Assembly (NCBI GenBank): GCA_002325785.1
Contig: DCSU01000171.1
Location: forward strand, 177-6,722
DNA length: 6,546 nucleotides
Origin: Bacteroidales bacterium UBA1458
GTDB taxonomy: Bacteria > Bacteroidota > Bacteroidia > Bacteroidales > VadinHA17
Direction: 5' to 3'
The position numbers were made by a program, and so were the translations under genes. Each line of letters opens with the position of its first letter. The first letter of the stretch is position 1. Positions 1-6,099 of the stretch are shown piece after piece. A model generated the notes under the pieces. The model was not told the origin of the DNA. It worked only from the letters and a program-made list of their open reading frames with translations, and made no database searches.

Positions 1-1521
1 AGCGAGACGGTGCATGTCAAGGCCTTCCGGCGGTTTCCTGACAGTCAGCACCGCCACCGGAAGTGATTGCTCCGCCATGGTCTTCATCCCTGTGATAACG
101 CCGCCCGTCACTTCGGCGTCGGTGAGAAGAAGCAACGGTACAGAGTGATACTCAGCGGTGCGCTCCTCGGACAGCTTCACGGTGGCATCTATTCCCAGCT
201 TGCCTCCCATGCTGTACCTGTCGGAAGAGTGGTCAAGCACATCGAGCGGTCCGCGGGTAAGCAGCAGGTCTGTCTCAAACCTGGCATTGCCCAGGATAGC
301 CTCTGCAACCATCTTATAATTACGGATATTGACAGCGCCGCTGACTACAATGATATACTTGCTCAGCATCATCTGCCCGGCGCCGAAGAGGGCACTGAGC
401 ACCTTCATGCCCTGTCCGGGGTATGTCTTGTCAATGCTGACGATGACAAGGTTATGTGCCACACCTGCCACCGGCATATGCAGCTCGCGTATCTCCGGAG
501 CTATGGCCAGTTTTATTGGAGCAAAGAATATCTTTTCTGTCGCCTTGCCCATCCACGCATCTTCCATTGGCGGTACTCCTACAATGGTGGCCGGATAGAC
601 GGCATCCCTGCGGTGTGTTATGCATGTAACGTGAAACACGGGATAGAGGTCTGACAGCGAATAGAAGCCGGTATGATCACCGAAAGGACCCTCGGTCACC
701 GGTGTCTCTGACGGGTCAACATAGCCTTCAATAACAATATCGGAGTCTGCCGGAACCCAGAGGTCGTTGGTAAGGCATTTGACCATGGTGACCCTTTTGC
801 GGCGAAGGAATGCAGCCAGGAGGTACTCATTGATATCTTCAGGCAGCGGCGCTGTGGCGGAATAGGTATATACCGGGTCACCGCCGAGTGTCACCGTTAC
901 CGGCATCCGTCTGCCATCCTTCTTCCAGGCTTCAAAATGGCGCGCACCTGTCTTATGACGGTGCCAGTGCATCCCGGTGATGTTTTTACCCATGACCTGC
1001 ATCCGGTACATGCCCAGGTTGGTCTTGCCTGTCACCGGGTGTCTGGTATGAACCAGCGGCAGGGTGATGAACCTGCCTCCGTCATGAGGCCAGCATTTAA
1101 GTACGGGCAATATCCCCAGGTCAACGACGGGCTCAACCACCTCCTGGCACTCACCCCTGCCTCTTTTTTTTCGGGTGATGAGCCTGAGGAGGCTAATCAT
1201 CTGCGGAAGACGTGCCAGCCTGGACGCCATGCCACGAGCATGACTGAGTGATTCAATCAGGGAAAAAATCTCCTCACCTGCATCATCAAGCGTGTTGCGA
1301 CCGATGGCAGCTGCCATCCGGTCATCAGAGGCAAAGGCGTTTATCAGTAGAGGAAATCCGGTGCCGGTCTCCTCAAAAAGAAGGGCTTTGCCGCCGTTCT
1401 TGACCATACGGTCAGCCAGCTCGGTTATTTCAAGAACGGGGTCAGCATGACAGCTGACACGCGCCAGATCACCGCGTGATTCCAGTAAGTTTACAAATTG
1501 AGCCAGGCCGTTAAACGACAT
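1..1521 (-). CDS. UbiD-family decarboxylase, menaquinone biosynthesis decarboxylase type (3' end cut by window)
   Basis: The frame is open without a stop from the ATG at 1521 to the window edge, giving 507 residues. Homologues in this phylum are, as I recall, about 600 residues, so roughly the last hundred are missing. UbiD enzymes remove carboxyl groups from aromatic or unsaturated acids using prenylated FMN made by a UbiX partner; neither UbiX nor other menaquinone genes are in the window. The hallmark is the stretch at residues 265-287, with E271 and E277 around the EGPFGDHTGFYS motif. Other family-like segments are LGMYRMQV (169-176), MHWHRHK (184-190), LGGDPVYTYSATAPLP (212-227) and the MGGKLGIDAT segment (438-447) of the C-terminal domain. 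The long form resembles the family named for menaquinone biosynthesis. The exact substrate cannot be read from sequence, and a role in another aromatic-acid pathway is possible. The start fits because the N-terminus MSFNGLAQFVNLLE matches the usual family opening. No Shine-Dalgarno sequence precedes it. Confidence 0.9.
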   Translation of the reverse strand, partial: MSFNGLAQFVNLLESRGDLARVSCHADPVLEITELADRMVKNGGKALLFEETGTGFPLLINAFASDDRMAAAIGRNTLDDAGEEIFSLIESLSHARGMASRLARLPQMISLLRLITRKKRGRGECQEVVEPVVDLGILPVLKCWPHDGGRFITLPLVHTRHPVTGKTNLGMYRMQVMGKNITGMHWHRHKTGARHFEAWKKDGRRMPVTVTLGGDPVYTYSATAPLPEDINEYLLAAFLRRKRVTMVKCLTNDLWVPADSDIVIEGYVDPSETPVTEGPFGDHTGFYSLSDLYPVFHVTCITHRRDAVYPATIVGVPPMEDAWMGKATEKIFFAPIKLAIAPEIRELHMPVAGVAHNLVIVSIDKTYPGQGMKVLSALFGAGQMMLSKYIIVVSGAVNIRNYKMVAEAILGNARFETDLLLTRGPLDVLDHSSDRYSMGGKLGIDATVKLSEERTAEYHSVPLLLLTDAEVTGGVITGMKTMAEQSLPVAVLTVRKPPEGLDMHRLA

Positions 1522-1531
1522 TGAGAAGCAG

Positions 1532-1546
1532 ATTTGTACAAATATA
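1532..1546 (-). promoter_or_regulatory. Candidate promoter -7 element with overlapping 12-base palindrome, upstream of the decarboxylase gene
   Basis: On the minus strand TATATTTG (1546-1539) matches the Bacteroidota -7 consensus TAnnTTTG. I see no convincing -33 TTG-type element at the usual spacing; that place is taken by a T tract and the foot of a hairpin. Overlapping it is the perfect palindrome ATTTGTACAAAT (1532-1543), which could be a repressor or activator site. The start codon lies 10 bases beyond the palindrome, so the leader would be very short. The match to the element is seen; promoter activity and operator function are inferred. Confidence 0.35.
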
Positions 1547-1550
1547 TAAT

Positions 1551-1602
1551 AAAAAAAGGTGTGACGGCAGGCAGGCCGTCTTCCCTGCCTGACAGCAGGG
1601 AA
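1551..1602 (-). promoter_or_regulatory. Tandem hairpins with a mutually exclusive alternative fold before a T tract (possible attenuator or back-up terminator)
   Basis: Read on the minus strand, TTCCCTGC pairs with GCAGGGAA (arms 1595-1602 and 1581-1588, 6-base loop). Immediately after it GACGGC pairs with GCCGTC (arms 1575-1580 and 1563-1568, 6-base loop). Five bases later there is a run of seven T (1557-1551). A competing 8-base-pair helix, CAGGCAGG with CCTGCCTG (arms 1584-1591 and 1568-1575, 8-base loop), uses bases from both hairpins and so excludes them. The pairings are seen directly. The gap between the last stem and the T tract makes it a weak intrinsic terminator, so a switching role is only inferred. 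It may simply be a back-up terminator after eno. Confidence 0.4.
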
Positions 1603-1633
1603 AAGAAAGAGGGTGTCTCAGACGGGCACCCTC
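1601..1633 (-). terminator. Intrinsic terminator candidate after eno
   Basis: On the minus strand GAGGGTG (1633-1627) pairs perfectly with CACCCTC (1615-1609) across an 11-base loop. TTTCTTTT (1608-1601) follows immediately. The hairpin starts 55 bases after the eno stop codon. The stem is GC-rich and the tail is T-rich with one interruption, which is a reasonable rho-independent terminator. It would separate eno from the decarboxylase gene downstream. Confidence 0.6.
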
Positions 1634-1634
1634 A

Positions 1635-1686
1635 TCACTTTATCATGATCAGTGACGTTGCTGTCAACGCCTCTGCTATCAGCGTT
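1635..1686 (-). repeat. Two small inverted repeats just after the eno stop
   Basis: Directly after the eno stop the transcript contains AACGC (1686-1682) complementary to GCGTT (1670-1666). It then contains TCACT (1655-1651) complementary to AGTGA (1639-1635), whose loop includes the palindrome ATCATGAT (1642-1649). Each stem is only five base pairs with an 11-base loop, so either could be chance. Neither has a T tract. Listed because they lie in series with the stronger hairpins further along the same spacer. Confidence 0.25.
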
Positions 1687-1688
1687 TA

Positions 1689-2963
1689 TTAGCAACCATA
1701 GACGGCATTGTTACCGAGCTCTTCCTCAATGCGCAGGAGCTGATTGTATTTGGCTATACGGTCAGTGCGGCTGAGTGAGCCGGTCTTAATCTGGCCCGAG
1801 TTTGTTGCCACGGCCACATCGGCGATGGTGGAATCCTCGGTCTCACCTGACCTGTGGGAGGTGACGGTGGTGTAGCCTGCCCTGTGGGCCATCTCAATGC
1901 AGTTGAGCGTCTCGGTCAGTGTTCCGATCTGGTTCAGCTTTATCAGGATGGAGTTGGCACAACCCTCGGCGATGCCCTTCTCAAGGTACTGAACATTGGT
2001 TACAAAGAGGTCATCACCCACTATCTGTATCTTTGATCCGAGCTGTTTGGTATGCAACTTCCACCCTTCCCAGTCGCCCTCACTCATTCCGTCTTCTATG
2101 GAGTCAATAATCGGGTACTTCTTAACCAGTGAGGTCAGGTAATCAGCCTGCTGTGCCGGGGTGAGTTTCTTGCCCTTTTCGCCCTCGAACTTGGTATAGT
2201 TGTAAACGCCGTTCTCGAAAAATTCACTTGCTGCACAGTCGAGTGCGATGGTGACGTCTTCTACCGGCTTGTAACCTGCGTTTGTAATGGCTTTGATGAT
2301 GCTGTCAAGGGCATCTTCCGTTCCCTTCAGTTTTGGTGCGAAGCCACCCTCATCACCGACTGCAGTACTGAGGCCGCGCTCCTTGAGCACTTTCTTGAGT
2401 GAATGGAACACCTCGGCACCCATTCTCAGTCCTTCTGCAAAAGAGGTAGCGCCTTTCGGGCGTATCATGAATTCCTGGAATGCTATGGGAGCATCAGAGT
2501 GAGACCCGCCGTTGATGATATTCATCATAGGTATGGGGAGCACACGTGCATTGGTTCCCCCGATATACCTGTAGAGAGGCAGTCCATGGTAAGCTGCTGC
2601 TGCCTTGGCACATGCCAGTGAGACACCGAGGATGGCATTGGCGCCGAGGGTGCTTTTTGTAGGAGTGCCGTCGAGGTCAATCATCTTCTGGTCAATGGCC
2701 ACCTGATTTGTGACATCCATACCCATTATGTCTTCTGATATGACGCTGTTAACATTATATACAGCCTTCAGGACACCCTTACCCAGGTAACGGTTCTTAT
2801 CGCCGTCTCTCAATTCGAGAGCCTCGTTCTCACCGGTTGATGCTCCGGAGGGCACCGCTGCCCTTCCTGATGCACCGCTGGCTGTTACCACTTCGACCTC
2901 TATAGTCGGATTACCCCTTGAATCAAGGATCTCTCTTGCATGTACACTAATTATCTGACTCAT
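1689..2963 (-). CDS. eno: Enolase (phosphopyruvate hydratase)
   Basis: Cytoplasmic glycolytic enzyme that interconverts 2-phosphoglycerate and phosphoenolpyruvate with Mg2+, as a homodimer or octamer. It is full length at 424 residues; the family is about 420-435. The N-terminal capping domain opens with the typical IISVHAREILDSRGNPT (4-20), and the flexible loop SGASTGENEALELRD (39-53) is intact. The TIM-barrel domain shows the expected active site. Metal ligands are D242, E290 and D317. The catalytic acid region is GDEGGFAP (203-210, with E205), and the general base is K342 in the signature ILIKLNQIGTLTET (339-352). SHRSGETEDSTIAD (369-382, with H370, R371, S372) and K393 complete the substrate pocket. 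The start is fixed by this conserved N-terminus. It lies 94 bases downstream of rplQ behind a terminator hairpin, so it probably has its own promoter, although I found no clear TAnnTTTG element in the gap. It ends in GNNAVYGC and shows no sign of damage. Confidence 0.98.
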   Translation of the reverse strand: MSQIISVHAREILDSRGNPTIEVEVVTASGASGRAAVPSGASTGENEALELRDGDKNRYLGKGVLKAVYNVNSVISEDIMGMDVTNQVAIDQKMIDLDGTPTKSTLGANAILGVSLACAKAAAAYHGLPLYRYIGGTNARVLPIPMMNIINGGSHSDAPIAFQEFMIRPKGATSFAEGLRMGAEVFHSLKKVLKERGLSTAVGDEGGFAPKLKGTEDALDSIIKAITNAGYKPVEDVTIALDCAASEFFENGVYNYTKFEGEKGKKLTPAQQADYLTSLVKKYPIIDSIEDGMSEGDWEGWKLHTKQLGSKIQIVGDDLFVTNVQYLEKGIAEGCANSILIKLNQIGTLTETLNCIEMAHRAGYTTVTSHRSGETEDSTIADVAVATNSGQIKTGSLSRTDRIAKYNQLLRIEEELGNNAVYGC

Positions 2964-3000
2964 TGTATTTTATGTTTTAATAGATTATCTGCAATATATG

Positions 3001-3036
3001 AAAAAAAGGGATAAGGCCCTAAAGACAATATCCCTT
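3001..3036 (-). terminator. Intrinsic terminator at the end of the ribosomal-protein operon (after rplQ)
   Basis: On the minus strand AAGGGATA (3036-3029) pairs with TATCCCTT (3013-3006) over a 15-base loop, and the downstream arm runs into a tract of T ending at 3001. The hairpin begins 21 bases after the rplQ stop codon. The shorter AGGG/CCCT pairing within the loop is an alternative. The perfect 8-base-pair stem and T tract support rho-independent termination, setting eno apart from the ribosomal operon, although the stem is AT-containing and some read-through is plausible. Confidence 0.7.
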
Positions 3037-3057
3037 CAGTATTATGAGCATAGTCTG

Positions 3058-3600
3058 CTATTCTTTTGGATCAGCTTCAGGAGCGTTTTCTTCCGGGGTG
3101 GTCTCCGGAGCTGAGCTTGCTTTAGCAGCTTTTGCCTTGGCGGCCGGTGCTTCAGTTGCAGCTACGGTTTCTGCTTTCTTCTTCGGGCTGCGGCGGCTGC
3201 GTGTAGCCTTAGCCTTGCCACCTTCACCTGCCAGCATGTTCTCATTGAAGTCGACGAGCTCTATGATGCATATCTCGGCCGCGTCTCCCAGACGGTTTCC
3301 TATCTTCAGAATCCTGGTGTATCCTCCCGGCCGGCTTGCGATACGCGGAGCCACCTCTCTGAAGAGTTCAGAGACGGCACTTTTATTTTCAAGATAACTG
3401 AATACCACCCTGCGTGAGTGCGTTGAATCATCCTTCGATTTTGTGATCAGGGGCTCTACGTATGTCCTCAGCGCACGTGCCTTGGCGTTGGTGGTGGTAA
3501 TACGCTTGTGAAGAATGAGTGATGATGCCAGGTTGGCCATCATAGCTTTTCTGTCGGCGCTCTTTCTTCCAAGGTGGTTTATAGCATTTAAATGTCGCAT
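3058..3600 (-). CDS. rplQ: Large-subunit ribosomal protein L17 (bL17)
   Basis: Structural protein of the 50S subunit, near the polypeptide exit tunnel. Residues 1-118 form the L17 core: MRHLNAINHLGRKSADRKAM at the N-terminus, then AKARALRTYVEPLITKSK (40-56), and SRPGGYTRILKIGNRLGD (89-106) ahead of the last core strand CIIELVDF. Bacterial L17 proteins are usually about 115-130 residues; this one has 180. The extra 60 or so residues (about 120-180) are low-complexity: first Lys/Arg/Ala-rich (RSRRSPKKKAETV), then Ala-rich, then acidic with Glu and Pro (PETTPEENAPEADPKE). Such tails occur in Bacteroidota L17 and are probably disordered. The start is fixed by the universal MRH opening; AAGGA lies 9 bases before the ATG, one of the few Shine-Dalgarno-like sequences here. 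The gene is 22 bases after rpoA and is the last gene of the operon. Confidence 0.97.
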   Translation of the reverse strand: MRHLNAINHLGRKSADRKAMMANLASSLILHKRITTTNAKARALRTYVEPLITKSKDDSTHSRRVVFSYLENKSAVSELFREVAPRIASRPGGYTRILKIGNRLGDAAEICIIELVDFNENMLAGEGGKAKATRSRRSPKKKAETVAATEAPAAKAKAAKASSAPETTPEENAPEADPKE

Positions 3601-3622
3601 TTCTCTCTATCCTTACCTGTTA

Positions 3623-4615
3623 TTAATCTTTGTCGAGTTTATATTTTGCCACATCCATCCCGAATGAGAGGCTCATTGTTTCAAGAAGCTCATCAAGTTC
3701 GGTGAGCGACTTCTTGCCGAAGTTGCGGAACTTAAGTAGGTCATTCTTGTTGAACTTGACGAGATCGCCGAGTGATTCGACTTCTGCTGCCTTGAGGCAG
3801 TTGAGGGCTCTCACCGAGAGGTCAAGGTCAACGAGCTTGGTCTTGAGCAGCTGGCGCATGTGGAGTATCTCTTCATCGAACTCCTCATTGGCCATCTTAT
3901 CTTCATAGTCAATGGTGATCTTGTCTTCCGAGAAGAGCATAAAGTGGTATATCAGGATCTTTGCGGCTTCCTTGAGTGCATCTTTCGGATGAATTGATCC
4001 GTCAGTGGTTATCTCCAGGACAAGCTTCTCATAGTCAGTCTTCTGTTCGACCCTGTAATTCTCAATTGAATATTTTACATTTTTTATAGGTGTGAAGATT
4101 GAGTCTATGGCTATTACGCCGAACTCTGCCTCAGCAGGTTGGTTTTCCTCTGCCGGGACATATCCCCTGCCCTTATTGATATTAAGTTCTATCTGGAGTT
4201 TGACGTCCGGTTCCATACGGCAGACCACCAGTTCGGGGTTAAGTACCTCGAAGCTGCTGAGGGCGTTATTGAGGTCACCGGCTTTGAAAACCTCCTGGCC
4301 GGACAGTTTGACCACTATCTTTTCATTGTCGACATCCTCAACCATTCTCTTGAAACGGATTTGTTTCAGGTTAAGGATAACCTCGGTGATATCTTCCATG
4401 ACTCCGGTGACGGTTGAGAACTCATGGTCAACGCCTTCAATCTTGATAGTTGTGATGGCAAATCCTTCAAGTGACGAGAGCAGGATTCTTCTGAGAGCAT
4501 TACCTACGGTTATGCCATAGCCGGGTTCAAGCGGGCGGAATTCAAATTTTCCGTACTGGTCGTCCGCTTCCAGTAATATTACTTTGTCAGGTTTCTGGAA
4601 TGCTAATATGGCCAT
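3623..4615 (-). CDS. rpoA: DNA-directed RNA polymerase subunit alpha
   Basis: The alpha dimer is the scaffold on which beta and beta' assemble; its C-terminal domain contacts upstream promoter DNA and activators. Length 330, normal for the family. The N-terminal domain (about 1-235) carries the dimerisation and assembly helix NALRRILLSSLEGFAIT (39-55) and the conserved NKGRGYVPAEEN loop (147-158). An acidic linker (about 236-255) leads to the C-terminal domain (about 256-322), a compact helix-hairpin-helix fold. There VRALNCLK (268-275) holds R269, equivalent to E. coli R265 that contacts the DNA minor groove, and FGKKSL (299-304) is the second DNA-contacting loop. Position between rpsD (17-base gap) and rplQ (22-base gap) is the standard alpha-operon order. 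The start is the ATG before AILAFQKPDKV, a typical Bacteroidota N-terminus. No defect is seen. Confidence 0.98.
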   Translation of the reverse strand: MAILAFQKPDKVILLEADDQYGKFEFRPLEPGYGITVGNALRRILLSSLEGFAITTIKIEGVDHEFSTVTGVMEDITEVILNLKQIRFKRMVEDVDNEKIVVKLSGQEVFKAGDLNNALSSFEVLNPELVVCRMEPDVKLQIELNINKGRGYVPAEENQPAEAEFGVIAIDSIFTPIKNVKYSIENYRVEQKTDYEKLVLEITTDGSIHPKDALKEAAKILIYHFMLFSEDKITIDYEDKMANEEFDEEILHMRQLLKTKLVDLDLSVRALNCLKAAEVESLGDLVKFNKNDLLKFRNFGKKSLTELDELLETMSLSFGMDVAKYKLDKD

Positions 4616-4632
4616 ATTAATATTATTACTTA

Positions 4633-5241
4633 TTACTTGGAATATAATTCAACGATAAGCTGTTCCTTGAAATCTTCAGGTATTTCAGAACGTTCAGGTA
4701 CGCTCATGTACTTCCCGGCCATCTGTGTATCATCCCATTCGAGCCATGCCAGTTTTGAGCGGCGGTTTGAGCCGATAGTTTCAATGATTATCTCGAGTGA
4801 TTTTGATTTCTCGCGCACTCCGATAATATCACCCGGGCGAAGGATGAATGAAGGGATGTTGACAACATTGCCGTTAACTGTAATATGGCGATGTGACACC
4901 AGTTGGCGTGCAGCCGGTCTTGACGGGGCTACGCCGAGGCGGTAAACCACATTATCAAGGCGTGACTCAAGCATCTGGAGCAGAACAAGTCCGGTGATGC
5001 CTGAAGCTGCATTTGCCTTCTCGAAGAAGTTGCGAAACTGGCGCTCGAGAAGTCCGTAGGTATATTTAACCTTCTGCTTTTCACGGAGCTGAACACCGTA
5101 TTCTGAAGTCTTCTTCCTCTTCTTGCTCTGACCATGCTGTCCGGGTGGAAAATTCTTCCTGTCCAGGTATTTGTCAGGGCCGAAAATAGGTTCTCCGAAT
5201 TTTCTGGCGATTCTTGATCTGGGTCCTGTATATCTTGCCAT
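4633..5241 (-). CDS. rpsD: Small-subunit ribosomal protein S4 (uS4)
   Basis: Primary 16S rRNA-binding protein that nucleates assembly of the 30S body and helps form the mRNA entry site. In enterobacteria it is also the translational repressor of the alpha operon. Length 202, as expected. The N-terminal region begins MARYTGPRSRIARKFGEPIFG and contains FPPGQHGQ (31-38). The S4 RNA-binding domain covers about 92-155, with ESRLDNVVYRLGVAPSRPAA (92-111) followed by ARQLVSHRHITVNGNVV and RPGDIIGVREKS. The protein has no cysteine at all, so it is the zinc-free form of S4, usual in this phylum. The start agrees with the conserved N-terminus. The gene sits 46 bases after rpsK, the largest gap inside the cluster, and I see no strong hairpin or promoter element in that gap. 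Confidence 0.98.
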   Translation of the reverse strand: MARYTGPRSRIARKFGEPIFGPDKYLDRKNFPPGQHGQSKKRKKTSEYGVQLREKQKVKYTYGLLERQFRNFFEKANAASGITGLVLLQMLESRLDNVVYRLGVAPSRPAARQLVSHRHITVNGNVVNIPSFILRPGDIIGVREKSKSLEIIIETIGSNRRSKLAWLEWDDTQMAGKYMSVPERSEIPEDFKEQLIVELYSK

Positions 5242-5287
5242 TGAATTGTACTGTTTATCGTTTTATAAAATGTTAAATAAGAGGCTA

Positions 5288-5677
5288 TTAAACCCTTCTG
5301 CGTGAAGGCGGACGGCATCCGTTGTGTGGCATTGGAGTGACATCTATGATCTCCATCACCTCCACGCCGCTGTTGGATATGGCACGGATGGCTGATTCAC
5401 GGCCTGATCCGGGTCCTTTGACATAAACCTTAACCTTGCGAAGGCCAAGTTCATAAGCAACCTTTGTGCATTCTTCCGAGGCCATCTGTGCGGCATAGGG
5501 AGTGTTCTTCTTGGAACCCTTGAAACCCATTTTGCCGGCTGACGCCCATGATATCACCTGGCCAGAGCTGTTTGTAAGGCTGATGATTATATTATTGAAT
5601 GATGAATGAACGTGAGCCTGTCCCACGGGTTCAACTTTAACGACCTTCTTTTTTAACGTCCCAGTCTTTTTTGCCAT
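5288..5677 (-). CDS. rpsK: Small-subunit ribosomal protein S11 (uS11)
   Basis: Protein of the 30S platform, next to the E-site mRNA path. Length 129, normal. The core strand region includes AHVHSSFNNIIISLTNSSG (21-39) and ISWASAGKMGFKGSKKNTPYAA (42-63). The rRNA-contacting loop KGPGSGRESAIRA occupies 87-99, and the C-terminal hallmark DVTPMPHNGCRPPSRRRV occupies 112-129. The N119-G120 pair is the site where S11 proteins form isoaspartate in some bacteria. S125 stands where lysine is commonest (RPPK), a small deviation in an otherwise standard basic tail. It is 7 bases downstream of rpsM and has no Shine-Dalgarno sequence; the bases before the ATG are AT-rich, as is common in Bacteroidota. Confidence 0.98.
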   Translation of the reverse strand: MAKKTGTLKKKVVKVEPVGQAHVHSSFNNIIISLTNSSGQVISWASAGKMGFKGSKKNTPYAAQMASEECTKVAYELGLRKVKVYVKGPGSGRESAIRAISNSGVEVMEIIDVTPMPHNGCRPPSRRRV

Positions 5678-5684
5678 ATGTTAA

Positions 5685-6062
5685 TTATTTAGTAGCTTTT
5701 TTCTTGTTAGCAACGGTCTTCTTGCGGCCCTTACGGGTGCGAGCATTATTTTTTGTGCTCTGGCCTCTAACCGGAAGTCCTATTCTGTGACGGATCCCGC
5801 GATAGCATCCGATATCCATCAGTCGTTTGATGTTAAGCTGCGTTTCGGAGCGCAGTTCGCCTTCGAGCTTATAGTTTTCAGAGAGGATCTGACGGATAGC
5901 GTTGATGTTATCATCATTCCACTCCTCTACTTTCATCTGGCGGTCAACGCCTGCTCTGTCGAGCACCTTCTGTGCCGTGCTTCGTCCGATTCCGTAGATA
6001 TAAGTAAGAGCTATTTCGCCCTGCTTATTCCTTGGTAGGTCTACCCCATTAATACGTGCCAT
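5685..6062 (-). CDS. rpsM: Small-subunit ribosomal protein S13 (uS13)
   Basis: Protein of the 30S head that contacts the P-site tRNA through its basic tail and bridges to the 50S subunit. Length 125, normal. It opens MARINGVDLPRNKQ and has the helix-two-turn-helix segment YIYGIGRSTAQKVLDRAGVD (21-40). The family signature GCYRGIRHRIGLPVRGQ lies at 85-101, followed by the tail STKNNARTRKGRKK and a lysine-rich end. The start is fixed by the conserved N-terminus. GAGG ends only 3 bases before the ATG, too close for a normal Shine-Dalgarno interaction. A promoter-like element lies in the 37-base gap between rpmJ and this gene, so transcription of the rpsM-rplQ block may start here as well as upstream. 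Confidence 0.98.
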   Translation of the reverse strand: MARINGVDLPRNKQGEIALTYIYGIGRSTAQKVLDRAGVDRQMKVEEWNDDNINAIRQILSENYKLEGELRSETQLNIKRLMDIGCYRGIRHRIGLPVRGQSTKNNARTRKGRKKTVANKKKATK

Positions 6063-6070
6063 ATACCTCT

Positions 6071-6098
6071 TTTAATTTGAAGTGCAAAGTTAATTAAA
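6071..6098 (-). promoter_or_regulatory. Candidate internal promoter (-7 element) before rpsM, inside an AT-only inverted repeat
   Basis: On the minus strand TAACTTTG (6092-6085) matches the Bacteroidota -7 consensus TAnnTTTG and is followed by CA, as in many promoters of this phylum. It ends 22 bases before the rpsM start codon. I find no TTG-type -33 element at the usual distance, which falls in the end of rpmJ, so support is partial. The element lies within an inverted repeat, TTTAATT (6098-6092 side) with AATTAAA (6077-6071 side), around a 14-base loop; the A-T stem is weak. Sequence match is seen; activity is inferred. Confidence 0.35.
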
Positions 6099-6099
6099 T

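Noticed and set aside
67..654. 195-codon open frame on the plus strand
   Set aside because: It lies wholly antisense to the decarboxylase gene. The minus-strand frame has clear UbiD motifs through this stretch, while the plus-strand translation is rich in His and Cys and resembles no family I know.
696..881. 61-codon minus-strand frame inside the decarboxylase gene
   Set aside because: It overlaps the real gene in another frame of the same strand and carries no motif; an out-of-frame shadow.
937..1251. 104-codon open frame on the plus strand
   Set aside because: Antisense shadow of the decarboxylase N-terminal half; no recognisable motif.
2964..3000. TATATTGC before eno as a -7 promoter element
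   Set aside because: It departs from TAnnTTTG at the critical end positions and has no -33 partner; too weak to list as a promoter.
3044..3397. 117-codon plus-strand frame over the end of rplQ
   Set aside because: Its Ala/Ser/Phe-rich, membrane-like look is the reverse complement of the Lys/Ala/Glu tail of L17.
4092..4520. 142-codon plus-strand frame over rpoA
   Set aside because: Ser/Leu-rich antisense shadow of a conserved essential gene.
5242..5287. 46-base gap between rpsK and rpsD as a possible promoter or S4 control site
   Set aside because: AT-rich, but with no TAnnTTTG element, no convincing hairpin and no T tract.
4929..5318. 129-codon minus-strand frame spanning the rpsK-rpsD junction
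   Set aside because: It overlaps the end of rpsK and most of the first half of rpsD in another frame. Both are intact conserved genes, and the translation shows no family resemblance.
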